In this document: piece by piece, positions 10,627-21,085 of the stretch | Layout of the letters: the number at the start of each line of letters is the position of its first letter | Numbering within the stretch: the first letter of the stretch is position 1 | NCBI RefSeq assembly: GCF_945859685.1 | Contig: NC_079149.1 | Span: 100,652,863-100,716,862, forward strand | DNA: 64,000 bases | DNA from: Eupeodes corollae | Taxonomy: Eukaryota; Arthropoda; Insecta; Diptera; Syrphidae | Reading direction: 5' to 3' | Notes under the pieces: model-generated | Database searches by the model: none | What the model was told of the DNA's origin: nothing | Seen by the model: only the letters and a program-made list of their open reading frames with translations | Program-made: the position numbers and the translations under genes

Positions 10627-11064
10627 ATACATTTTAAGAAAAAGATAGGTTACTGCAATACATTTTTATATACGACGTTTTTTGTTTTTCCTTCCTTGGC
10701 CACAACGTAAAGATTTTGTGGGTTTGAGACTCTTGAACACGATACATATTTGTCCATGTGAAAAAAAAAGTTTTTCTAAATTTATATTAATACTAATATT
10801 TGCAGAATTTATCTGTAATTTGCATGAGTCCGATAAGGGCCGCTGCATGTCCCCTCACGTGTGTGCCCGTTCGGGTAGACCCACGCGGCGGAAAGAACCC
10901 CAGAGCAAACGCGAAAACTCGAGTGGGCTAGTGGCTTTCTTGGCAAAAAAATATTAAACCGAGCTCTACACAACTGCCCAGATATGATCATGAAATTGAT
11001 CAAAACAAGTAATCCGAACCTGCCTACGCACGACTTGAAAGTACCATAGGTTGAGAAGGAGACA

Positions 11065-11340
11065 GTGGGTCACTATAGATCAGCTCTCGTTTTGATCAAT
11101 AGGGAAGCACTGGCTCCACTGGCCGCGACCAAAGGCGTGATTAGGTATGGTTTCGATGAAATTGTGATCCGTATCTATAAAAAAGACGAAGATACGCTCA
11201 ACACGCCCCCCACAGAACCCCCTTCAGCGGAAGGAAACGCTTCACTATCACAAATAATGGAAGTCGATGCAACACCACAAGTGGAACCATCGACCTCCAC
11301 GTCTGTTACCAGGCGATCACAACAGCAATGGATAAGCTGA
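11065..11340 (+). pseudogene. LINE ORF1 C-terminal fragment
   Basis: 91-residue frame: an alpha/beta segment (HYRSALVLINREALAPL, VIRYGFDEIVIRIY) resembling the DUF4780-like end of ORF1 proteins of fly LINEs, followed by a low-complexity Pro/Ser/Thr tail (PPTEPPSAEGN, VEPSTSTSVTRR). No zinc knuckles are present. The frame overlaps the reverse transcriptase reading by 13 bases, at the deletion join. Probably nucleic-acid binding when intact; here it is a relic. Confidence 0.5.
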
Positions 11341-13175
11341 AATTAGAGAAATCACTAATAGATCTTATAAGGCTCATGCTCAAAAGCAGGACAATAGCTT
11401 CTAGCATAAGAAGTTTTGCTACCACCAGATCGGTGAATTTAGGCACCCCCCAAGGTGGGGTCCTTTTGCCTCTTTTAGGGAACATGGTAGTACACGACCT
11501 ACTTACATTATTGCAAGCAGAGGGTTTCAGGATGATTGCCTATGCTGACGACGTTGCAATATCTGTATCTGGGAAGCACCCCCAAGTTCTTTCGGAACTC
11601 CTAAAAAAAGGCTTAAATAGGCTAACAAAATGGGCTAAGCAACGTCAATCCACATAAAACAGAATTAATACTCTTTACGAGAAGATATAAAATTACTCAG
11701 ATTAGCCCACCCAAGATTAGAGGAATACCATTAAGCTTTTCCGACCAAGCTAAATATTTAGCTTGGTCATTTTAGACAAAAAACTAAATTGGAAGGCAAA
11801 TATTGATGAAAGAGTAAAAAAGGCTACTGTAGCGGTTTTTACTCGTAAAAAGGCCATAGGATCAAAATGGGGCTTCTCCCCAAAAATAACACACTGGCTA
11901 TACACTTCGGTAATCAGACCGATACTCATTTATGGAGTTGTCGTATGGTGGACCGCACTGGACAAGATGGTAAATCTAAATAAACTCATCAAAGTCCAGC
12001 GGTCAGCAGGTATGTGCATCACAGGAGCACTTCGCACAACACCAACCGCAGCATTGGAAGTGCTTTTAAACCTAACACCACTTGACATATTCTCTAAAAA
12101 GGTGGCTGCCAACTCATGTGCAAGGCTTAGAGCCACCTCTCAATGGACCAGTAACAATACTGGACATACAACTATTCTAGACAATATCAGATCTATCCCA
12201 GTTCGCTTAGACTATACCACCCCAAAAATGGTATTTGGTAAAAGATTCCATGTGTCCATCCCTTCAAGATCCTCCTGGGAAGAAGAGAGACCCCTGGAAG
12301 ACGATGCGCTACACTTCAATACAGACGGTTCAAAGACCGATCATGGAGTTGGAAGTGGTATCTATTCGGAACAACTGAATCTCAGTCTATCATACAGACT
12401 TCCCAATCAATGTAGAGTATTCCAGGCAGAAGTAATGGCGATTAAAGAAGCACTATCCTGGCTCAAAGAAAACGTTATATCTTGTAAGGATATACGAATC
12501 ATCTCAGACAGCCAAGCCGCTCTTAAATCTCTAGCGTCTGTCTCCACAAACTCTCAAACAGTCCACGATTGTCGATCATCTCTGAATGAGATGACGGAAC
12601 AGTTTAACATTCACCTCATTTGGGTGCCGGGCCACAGAGACATTCCGGGAAATTGCAAAGCCGATGAGCTCGCCAAAAACGGAACACTTCTGCCTTATGT
12701 AAGACAAAAACATAACATAGGAACACCACTTGCTACATGCAAATATCTTCTCAAGCAATATGCTCTAGAAACAACAAATGCTAGATGGTCACAGAGTACC
12801 ACCTGTCTAGCAACCAAGCAAATATGGCCAAGTATTGACTTAAAACGGTCAAAAAGCTTGATATCACTGAGCAGACAAAGTATAAGCTCTACAATTGGAG
12901 TAATAACGGGACACTGCCTCATAGGAAGACGGGCTCTGAGGCTAGGGGTCTACACAAATGACTTCTGTAGAAGCTGCATGGACGAGGAGGAAGAGGAAAC
13001 GGTCCTACACCTTCTATGTACATGTCCAGCACTCTCCATTAGAAGGCATTACTTTCTCGGTAACCCCTTCTTCGATAACACCAGTGAACTGGTGTGGCAA
13101 CGATTGACACAAAACGTCTGTCTAACTTTATTAAAAGTACAAATTGGTTTGTTTAAATTCATTACCCTCCCATGA
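11328..13175 (+). pseudogene. LINE reverse transcriptase / RNase H (one frameshift)
   Basis: Two readings separated by a break at 11655-11763. First (11328-11657): TPQGGVLLPLLGNMVV and AYADDVAISV, the palm of a reverse transcriptase with both catalytic Asp of YADD at residues 74-75. Second (11763-13175, 470 residues): thumb (LDKKLNWKANI, IYGVVVWWTAL), then RNase H with all catalytic positions visible: Asp188 (FNTDGSK), Glu223 (QAEVMAI), Asp249 (IISDSQAAL) and His291...Asp301 (VPGHRDIPGNCKADELA), then a CxxC...HxxxxC cluster (CRSCMDEEEEETVLHLLCTC). The intervening bases still encode related words (LILFTRRYKITQI), so only small indels separate the parts. This is the best-preserved RNase H in the window and probably a recent insertion, but with no endonuclease it cannot move alone. 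Confidence 0.85.
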
Positions 13176-13800
13176 GTAACCTAATTAGTGGTATCACAAT
13201 GGACCCTTGAGGTCTACGTGCGTCAATGACATGTAGACAGCCACCTGTGGACTTAACCTTACCTTGTTAATTTAGTGAAAGTGATCAGAATGCTTTGTTT
13301 TCCCGAGGTCAAAAGTAAATCATGTCCTTTCTTAAGTCTATCTCCTTACCAAATTTCATTTAAATTTGTTAAGTAGTTTAGGCGTAAAAGCGATCGGCCC
13401 ACCTGAATTTTCCTATGGGAATGCATCATATCGAGGTAAAAAGTAGCCTATGTCCTTTCTTGGATATCAAAATATCTCCATACCAAATTTCATGCAAATT
13501 GGTTCAGTAGTTTAGGCTTAATTGAGTAACAGACAGATTTACTTGCAAGATATTGTTGCTAACTTTTAGTTATTTTTTACAAAAATTCAATTGACAGCTT
13601 TTCTTAAAAAACACGAAAGCCTACAAAAATGATAAAAACACTGATATGAAATAGTTTCCGATTCAACTTTTATTAGAGCGAAGAAAGATGCTGACTTCAA
13701 ACTTTTTTTGTTGTTGGTATTAATATTCTTTTAAGGTTTAAGATAAATCGGGCACGAGTGAAAATTATCAGTGCGGGTTGCATCCCAGCTTCCTTTTCTG

Positions 13801-16261
13801 AATTATAGTCAGGTAACAAATTTGACGCAAGGGCTTCTATTCAAATGACAACTAATGCCATTTTGTATGAACATTTATCAAAAATAATAATACAAATTCT
13901 TGAAGCGTGCACGACTGGATTTGATTTCTTTAATGCATGTTTCTACAGTACTCGAAACACTTCTCCCTTAGTTTTGTAAACAAAAAAACTCAAACACATC
14001 TGTTTGAAATGTAATTTCGACACAACTGCAGAAGTTCTAAACAATTACAAAATCAGACTTCAAGGACTCGAACAAAAAGAAAAACTTCCAAACCCCTAAA
14101 GATATCAATTAAGCAAGTGGCTAAAGCGATTGTCATATCATTTAAATCTAGGGACGTTATACTTAATTGCTGGTAATTTTAAACCTTCCTCTTAATGTTA
14201 TATTTCTGTTTGTTAAAAATGTGCACGCTTCAATCTTTTATGAAAATAACTGCTTAAATACATACACACATAGGTGCACAAAGAAAATCCTCTTTTTTTG
14301 TACATCCTAAACTTTCATTATTAAACCATCAAGTACACAATATAAAGATTAAACCCTCATTTTAAATTAAATAATTCTCAAGTAATTTACCAAAACGTTT
14401 CAAGCGATTAATTTCATTCCTTAAACAAACACACACAGACACACTTAATCACATATATACGTACATAGGTTTTTATAGTGTGTTATTCTTATGGAAAAAG
14501 TCCCGCACGCTCTTTTTGTATAAATTGCATATTAAAACAAAAATCAAGCAATTAGCTTCGCGCCCGCCATCCGTCCACCGCGACGCCACCACCTCTGCCA
14601 ATCTAGCAACCATATCATCGTCAGGATTCAGGATCCATATCCGCCAACATCCGTATCCAAAAAGAGCGCAAAAGTCGGAACGGAACTGAGGGAAAATAGC
14701 GTTGAAATATTAAATGAAATTTATTTCAAAGTTATCTTTAACTTTTCTCATAGGATTTGGAGTTTTTTAAAGGATTCTTTTTTTTGTTCGTTAAGTGTGA
14801 TCGATTTTTTTAATAGTTTTTTTTTTTATTTCACACCAAATCCCCAACTATGAGTGAATGTGGTCTTAATGGCCTTATGGCGCTGCTAATTTTCTGTGTC
14901 GATGCATTTTCTATTCTATATATCCAGGAATGAGCTAGCCATAGCCCCAACATGCAGCAGAAGCATGGGGTGGAGAAATATCCTTTAAAAATAATAAAAT
15001 TGCACACCCCGTTTAATGCAGCTCTCAAAATATGCTAATTAACCAAGCGAACTTATAGGTTATATCTATGTATGCATCGGAAATGTCTGGTTTTGGTCTG
15101 GGGAGGTGTGGGCGGATTGGATAGTTGTTGGATCTGGATGCCTGTACCTAATGACAACCATAATGGGATCTGAAATTGGAATACGCGTGTGTGGTTAAGT
15201 AAGCATGCGAAAAACGTAGAAGCGTAGATGTACATATAACTACATGAAACCTGATGCCATGCCATGCCACAACTATGGAGTACGTATATATTCCTAACCT
15301 ATACTAATCCAAGCCAGAACTTGCACAACATTATACTAAAAGTTATACAATGTACACGGATCAATAGTGTTTTTTTTTTTTCATTTTTTGTTGTTTTTAG
15401 GAGCGAAAAGTGAATCCTGTTTCTTTAAAATTAATTTAGTTTACGTTGTTAAAAGGCTTTTTTCGTGTCTATAGGATGAACCAGAATCGTATATACATAT
15501 GCGTGAATATCGTTAACAATTGTACCTTAAAGTTTGGAATACACAGGTGCGCAGTTATAGATAGAACGAAGCAGTCAAATATTTAAGGCTCTCAACTTTA
15601 GAGGCCGCATTTTTTTACCTCTTCTTGTGTATATTGTTTAAATTAAGAAACAATACAAATTTGGTTAAACTGCAGAAAAAGAAATTCATACCCCCATCGA
15701 CTTTATCTTTTATTGAAAGAAAAATGCCCATACATTTGAACAGAGGTGTTCTTTATTCTTAGCAATAAAAATTATATTTACAATCATAACCTTACCACTG
15801 CTTTTTTAGTAATAAAACAAATATTGTTCTTAAATAAAACAAGTTAGTAAAATAAAACAAATTTTTAGCTATCTACTCGTTCTGGTCATTATCAGCAACT
15901 ATTTAAGAGGATTGCCGTAACAATTGAAAAAGGGAAGTGGTGTTTCAATCGAAAAAATAGAGTGTAACAATTTTGTATCCAAACAGGTTGGGCCATAATT
16001 AAATTTTTAATATAAAACTTGGCATTCACAAACGCGCCGTCAATCCAATTTGACTTCTAGTTATTTGGGGCCATTTGGATTTTGAAATTGGGTTGGTTCA
16101 GACAACAAAGGGGACTTACTCGTAGTTTGCAGTCTACTGCATTCTTTGAACGTACATTTCGATACAGCTAAATAACTAGCTTTGTCATAAATTTCAAACT
16201 CAGAACTTTACTTCACTTACCTCTACCTTAAGTTCATAGCATAAAATATACAAAAAACAAG
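13801..16261. other. largely unique sequence, no confirmed gene
   Basis: Less repetitive than the neighbourhood. It has a GC-richer patch at 14550-14690 (CGCGCCCGCCATCCGTCCAC..., inside a 69-codon plus-strand frame from 14480) and a G-rich patch at 15080-15190. A CACACACAGACACAC microsatellite is near 14431. These could belong to the 5' region or an exon of a host gene, but I see no splice-bounded conserved protein segment. Confidence 0.4.
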
Positions 16262-17260
16262 ATTGCTTAGGCTAGCTACAAGCAATTCCTGAATATTGCA
16301 ATAGCTGGGAAAGACAGAGTGTGGCAAGGCATTCTACATTCGCATAGTACCGCTAAAGAACGAATCTCTGTACTTGACAGTACGAACGAAGTTGGGCTCG
16401 AGGGTATATTGATGAGCATTCCCCGAAGCGCTAGTATTACGGTTGAACTGTTTAAGGGGAGGAATGCAGCTGGCTATTTCTCTAGAGCATAAACCATTAA
16501 AATAACGGTAAAAGAGGGTGAGACAAGAAACATTTCGACGATGTTCAAGTGACGTAAATGATCTTATGATGGTAATATCACCAATCAATCTAAATGCTCT
16601 ACGTTCAATACTATCCAAGAGGCTTAAGTAAGTTGCAGGAGCACTAGCCCACAGATGGGAGTTATACTCAAGCTTTGAACGTATATAAGTCTAGTAAATA
16701 ACAGCCAGATCAGAGGGGGAGAAAAAATTCTTGCATAGCCTTAGAAAACCCGAACATCTTGCGGCATTTTTGGCGACATCGCGTATGTGATCGTTCTACA
16801 GAAGGTGGTTGGTGATACACATACCGAAAATATCGAGATGTTCAGTTTCCTCGATGCAAGTGCCATTTATGGATAATGGCAGGGGAGTATATTTCGCTTT
16901 AACGATACATGACAGCATTGCGCTTTCGAAGCATTAAATTCCACGCGGTTTCTTATTCCCCATTGTACAATGCTGTTTAGGTCGGAATTTAATGAGCTTA
17001 TCATATTTTGTCGTTGCACTTCCACATCCTTAGAAGAGGGGTGTGAATCTGAAAACGAATATGAAAAGCTAAGAGTACTATCGTCAGCGAAACAATGTAT
17101 TGGATTAGATGTTGCAGACAGGAGATCATTAATAAAAATGAGAAAGAGTGTTGGAGATAAAACAGAGCCTTGGGGCACACCAGCATTTATTTTTTGGTTT
17201 TCAGACTTGAATCCATCCAATACAACTTGTATTGAACGATTCGAAAGGTAATTACTAATC
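16262..17260 (-). pseudogene. CR1/jockey-group LINE reverse transcriptase (family A, best copy)
   Basis: Minus-strand reverse transcriptase relic. From 17220 down: KINAGVPQGSVLSPTLFLI, FINDLL, CFADDSTLSFSY with intact FADD, VQWGIRNRVEFNASKAQCC. After several breaks comes the C-terminal part (16618-16334): DSIERRAFRLIGD, SLEHRRNVSCLTLFYRYFNG, CIPPLKQFNRNTS, ending FFSGTMRM, then an in-frame TAG where a Trp is expected, then NALPHSVFPSYCNIQEL. The endonuclease is missing. Same family as 4047-4590 and 60665-61610, which helps define it: three copies in 64 kb. Confidence 0.8.
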
Positions 17261-19054
17261 CAATGAAAGAGGGATTCATTAGTTAGTTAGTTTTGCATTT
17301 CTTTTTGAATAGCACGAAAGAAAATTCTTGAGAAATTGAATCATACAAATCAGATTTCTGACAGCCAAAATTGAGAACACTCTGAGATCTTAGAAATATA
17401 AACTTGCCTAATATTTCTTTCCTTATAATATCATATGCATGTAAATATGTTTGTTTCCAAGATTTTTGGGCAGAAATTGTTGGTCTGTCAAATTTTGACG
17501 AGTGTAAACGAAATTCTCTCAGAGAAAAGAAAACATTCCAAAAAAGTATCTAACTACCTAAAATAATTGACAGTTGGCAGTTTTGTTTAAGGTTTGGAAC
17601 AGACCTTGTATAATTGTCAGTTTTGGTCATGGTTGGGAATAAACTTAATAACTGACAGTTTTGGTCAATTATGTGAAATAATGTGTTCGTTTTAAACATA
17701 AATTGTAATGCACAACCTTGATTAAGGAAGCGCGTGGCTATATTACCAAGCACAATTGCTGCATTTATGCTTGGAAAACTAGCACGTTAATCTGCAGGAC
17801 CCAATTCAACTGTAGGAAGGTACCGCTGCGATGTGTCCCCTCCCCTATTGACTCCTTTTTAAGGGAAACCATGAACGTCCGAAACTATCAACAAGGTCTT
17901 GTGAAACTAGTGTGACGTAAGGCGCTACTAGAAAGCCAGCCGGGGCAGACACCTGAACGAATGTATATTCCTTAGCTACTGAGAATGTTTATACTCTCAT
18001 TTTTTACTAATAAAGCCATAACATATTAAAAAACCTTTAATTTTGTTAATTTTGCACCATTTATTTTGCAAAGTTTATATTGTGTTGCTTAAAATGTATT
18101 GGAAATTTACTATAAAAATTATTAAAATCTGGCTTCGGGATTTCTAAGCTCTGTACCAATTAACTGCCAAATGAATATTTCTAGATTAAATTTATCAAAA
18201 ACATATAAATTAATATTCTTTTAAATCAATCAACCATCATTTTCTTCTCAACTCTTTCTAAGACTCTGAATAAGCTTGAAGTTAATAAGACTAACAAAAT
18301 TAAAGTTTATATTAACGTATAATCTAGTACTTTTCCTGTGCACGCATCCTTAAACTTAAAACCAAACTTTCAGTGACAAACATTCAACACAAAAAATCAT
18401 GATAAAATTTAAGAAAGTTTTATTGGCCCTAAATTCCATAAAAAAAAAGGTAAAAAATGTTGAAATAACCATTTGGTGAGTTCGGAGCCCGGTGCGGAGA
18501 TCCAGATCGCCAACTTGAAAAGGCGAATTAAAACTGAAACATATACTGTTTTTTAGTTATAATCTTAAAAAATAGGTATCGCATGAGTTGCGAAGTGAAA
18601 ATCAGTCAGAAAATAGCGTTGCCACCTTATTTGGCACGTTCCAAAATACAATTTGGATTTTTTTAACTGCTATTGAAGAAATTGTTGGCCGATTGGACGA
18701 AAATATGACGCAACGAATGGACCGCTCCAAACTTACTCTTAGGGGATTTATCAAAGAGTCATTATCGAAAACCCCAAAATCTTCGTTGGTTAAAATCAAT
18801 CTATAAAATCAAATCAAGCGGCAAATGTCTTAAATCAAAGAAACACATGTATTTACAAAATTTTATAAAATGCTTTCTTTTTTAACTACGCGAGCTATTT
18901 CTATTTTAAGTTATCCGTGAATATGCTTGCAATTTATTTTATTTTTAGAACTACAGCCATGGCATTAGATAGGTAATAATCATAATTCATATGGCTTTAA
19001 GATGAATTAATATTCTTTAATCTTATGAGCAAATTTTTCTTAGTAAAAAATATA
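17261..19054. other. no confirmed gene
   Basis: Mostly AT-rich. Two plus-strand frames (17718-17915, 65 residues; 18588-18806, 72 residues, LDENMTQRMDRSKLTLRGF...) are unrecognised. A word GACAGTTTTGGTCA-like recurs at 17571-17660 three times with about 40-bp spacing (ACAGTTGGCAGTTTTG, TGTCAGTTTTGGTCAT, TGACAGTTTTGGTCAA). Confidence 0.4.
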
Positions 19055-19385
19055 GTTTTAACAACTTTAGTAGCTTTTTTTGGAAGTTTTTATTTCGGAT
19101 ATAAGAAAATACAAATTTCTTTTTTTAAGATCATTTTCTTACGTTAACAACAAAATTAAGCATTAGAATGGAAACATTTTTAAGTCAAGATATCGAGAAT
19201 CTAACATTATAAAAAAAATAACTGTTGGATTTTTATAAACATTTTACTGAGTGTTGAAAACATTAGTTTTTATAAGATGAAATTAGTTTGAAGGCATTAT
19301 CTTTAATTGTCAAAAACGTTATTCTTCGTTGAATCAAATTATTTTGAAGGTAATAATATATTAAAGGCGAAACATTTTTGTCAGT
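19055..19385 (-). repeat. element R central-repeat fragment, degenerate
   Basis: Minus-oriented words of the R central repeat: AACTGTTGGATTTTTATA, TGTTGAAAACATTAG, AAATTAGTTTGAAGGCATTA, and the array-edge word ACGTTATTCTTCGTTG. About two monomers without core or ends. Confidence 0.55.
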
Positions 19386-19639
19386 CGTTTTTTTTTTATA
19401 AAATAAAGTGCACGACTGGATCGTATCCTGCATTCAAAGAATCCAAATAGTTTTCAAAAATTTAAATATCATTTAATTCATCCAAAAAAATTGTATCGGT
19501 AGAACGTTTATTTTTTAATTAATTTTGTAATTATAAAATATTTAAATTTTAGTTTAAAATTATTTTTAGTATGCAGTTTCTTAGAACTTATTAATATACG
19601 TTTTATATTAAGTTTTTATTAAAACTATCAAATAAAAAA

Positions 19640-21085
19640 TCACCAGGTTACGATCAGGTTATGAAAGAAATGCCATTGAAAGGCTTCATAAAACTCTAAT
19701 ATATAATAAATGCATGACTTAAGCACCGGTATGTCCCGCACCATTGGAAAATTGCTGAAGTAATTGTCATACCAAAGCAAGGTAAACTACCTACAGAAGT
19801 GACGGCTTACAGACCAATATCGCTTATACCAATTATGGCAAACGTTTTTGAAAAACTGCTTCTGAAGAGAATATCGGATGTAATAGAAAAAGCATTAGAA
19901 GAAAAACAAGTATGTTCAGCTCTTTTCTTAGATGTTACTCAAGCTTTTGACAACGTTTGGCATGAGGGACTTGAGTACAATCTGCAAAGGGATCTTCCCA
20001 GGCAGTACTTTGAAATATTAAAATCGTACATCTCACCGTACCGATTGTTTAGAGTAAGGTGCGATCAAGAATATTTGGAATTGAAGAAAATAGAAGCCGG
20101 CGTACCACAAGGAAGTGTCCTAGGTCCTACCCTGTATTTACTATACACAAGGGATATTCCAGTTGGTTATCACACCATAATGGCAACTTTTGCAGATGAT
20201 ACCGCAATTTTCATACCCGACAAATGTGTCTCTAAGTCAGCAGTAAAACTACAAAATGCCGTCGACACAGTGAGAACTTGGACCTAAAAATGGCGTATCA
20301 AACTCAATAAAACAAAATTTTCACATATAAACTTTACAAATAAAAAGATGAACAATATTCAAATAATTTTTAATAATCAAGCTGTACCTTACGCCAATAC
20401 GGCCAAATACCTTGGAATGACTTTGGATGCAAAGCTAAAGTGGAAAGAGCACATCAAAAAGAAAAGAGAAGAACTAAACTTGAAATATAGAAAAATGTAC
20501 TGGTTACTTGGTAACAACTGTGATTTATCAATCCAAAACAAAATAATGCTGTATAACCAAGTACTAAAGCCTGTTTGGACCTATGGAATCCAATTATAAT
20601 TATGGGGCTGTACAAACAAAACAAATACCGAAATCATCCAAAAATTTCAAAACAAAATTCTTCGTGGAATAGCTAATGCACCTTGGTACATAAGAAAAAC
20701 CGATCTACATCCTGACTTACAAATAGAAATGGTTACAGAAGTTGTTAAAAAATACGCTGTATCGCACAACCAGAGACTACAAAGTCATACTAATTCTGAA
20801 ATGGAGTCCGTCTTGAATATAAGAAAACATGTTCGGAGATTAAGAAGAACCAAGCCTCATGAGCTTATGGTCTAAAAAAACATGGGAAAGTATTAAAAGT
20901 TTAAATTCCCCCCAAAGTGATTGTACAAAGTTAAGAAAGAAAAATCGGAAGTCGATCCTTTAAGATTGGTCCTGAAGAAGAGGTGGTTGTAGTGGTTAAG
21001 AGTCCCACGCTACTTTGTGTCGAATACTGCCAAGTGTCTTTTGAAGATTTCCTCCTGTCAAAAAAAAAAAATAAATAAAAAAATA
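19640..21085 (+). pseudogene. jockey-clade LINE, 5'-truncated, with poly-A tail
   Basis: Reverse transcriptase of the jockey type. From 19640: KSPGYDQV, HHWKIAEVIVIPKQGK, YRPISLIPIMANVFEKLLLKR (start and end words), KALEEKQVCSALFLDVTQAF, VPQGSVLGPTLYLLYT, FADDTAIFIP with intact catalytic Asps, then stop at 20287, AKYLGMTLDAKLKWKEHI, LKPVWTYGIQL, stop at 20598, LWGCTNKTNTEIIQKFQNKI and more to 20875. About 30 residues normally found between the fingers and KALEEKQ are missing, so there is an internal deletion at about 19890. The element ends in an A-rich tail (21060-21085), as expected for jockey. Same family as the fragment at 1-430. Confidence 0.85.

Larger units (their letters stand above)
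10830..13270 (+). mobile_element. Loa/I-group LINE with RNase H (internally deleted)
   Basis: Visibly less AT-rich than its surroundings. It carries the end of an ORF1, then a reverse transcriptase starting only at the last conserved blocks, an RNase H domain and a C-terminal Cys/His cluster. The endonuclease and front half of the reverse transcriptase are missing: ORF1 runs almost directly into the palm domain at 11328, so a large internal deletion joined them. The 3' part (13176-13270) ends in ACTTAACCTTACCTTG, like the (CCTTA/CCTAA) tails of this group. Clade by resemblance (RNase H plus overall motif style). Confidence 0.8.
10480..13555 (+). repeat. dispersed insect repeat split by the Loa LINE
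   Basis: Left piece: TACCCGTGACTTCGTCCGC at about 10490. Right piece (13300-13555): two related blocks, each with CATGTCCTTTCTTA/ATGTCCTTTCTTGG, then CCAAATTTCAT...AGTAGTTTAGGC, ending in GAGTAACAGACAGATTTACTT. From memory, these words belong to the two ends of one widespread insect non-coding repeat, which would make the 10.8-13.27 kb LINE an insertion into it. Class of the repeat is unknown to me. Confidence 0.5.
6745..13800 (+). mobile_element. element R, copy 2, split by three nested insertions
   Basis: Pieces of one plus-oriented R element can be read in order: TTTCTCGACGTTTCGAGGTC (about 6747) | mariner 6786-8020 | GTGTGTACC...CGTTCGTCC and TTTTTTGTCGTCCACATCTC (8030-8095) | palindromic insert | ATCGACTTCAAATAAATAGATGCAG (around 8290, split words of the R core) and a central repeat (8330-8500) | Helitron 8508-10329 | weak central-repeat-like sequence 10331-10480 | other repeat with a Loa LINE (10480-13555) | central repeat from 13560 and the R right end CAGTGCGGGTTGCATCCCAGC (ends about 13800). 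The outer pieces are clear, the 10331-10480 link is weak. Confidence 0.6.
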
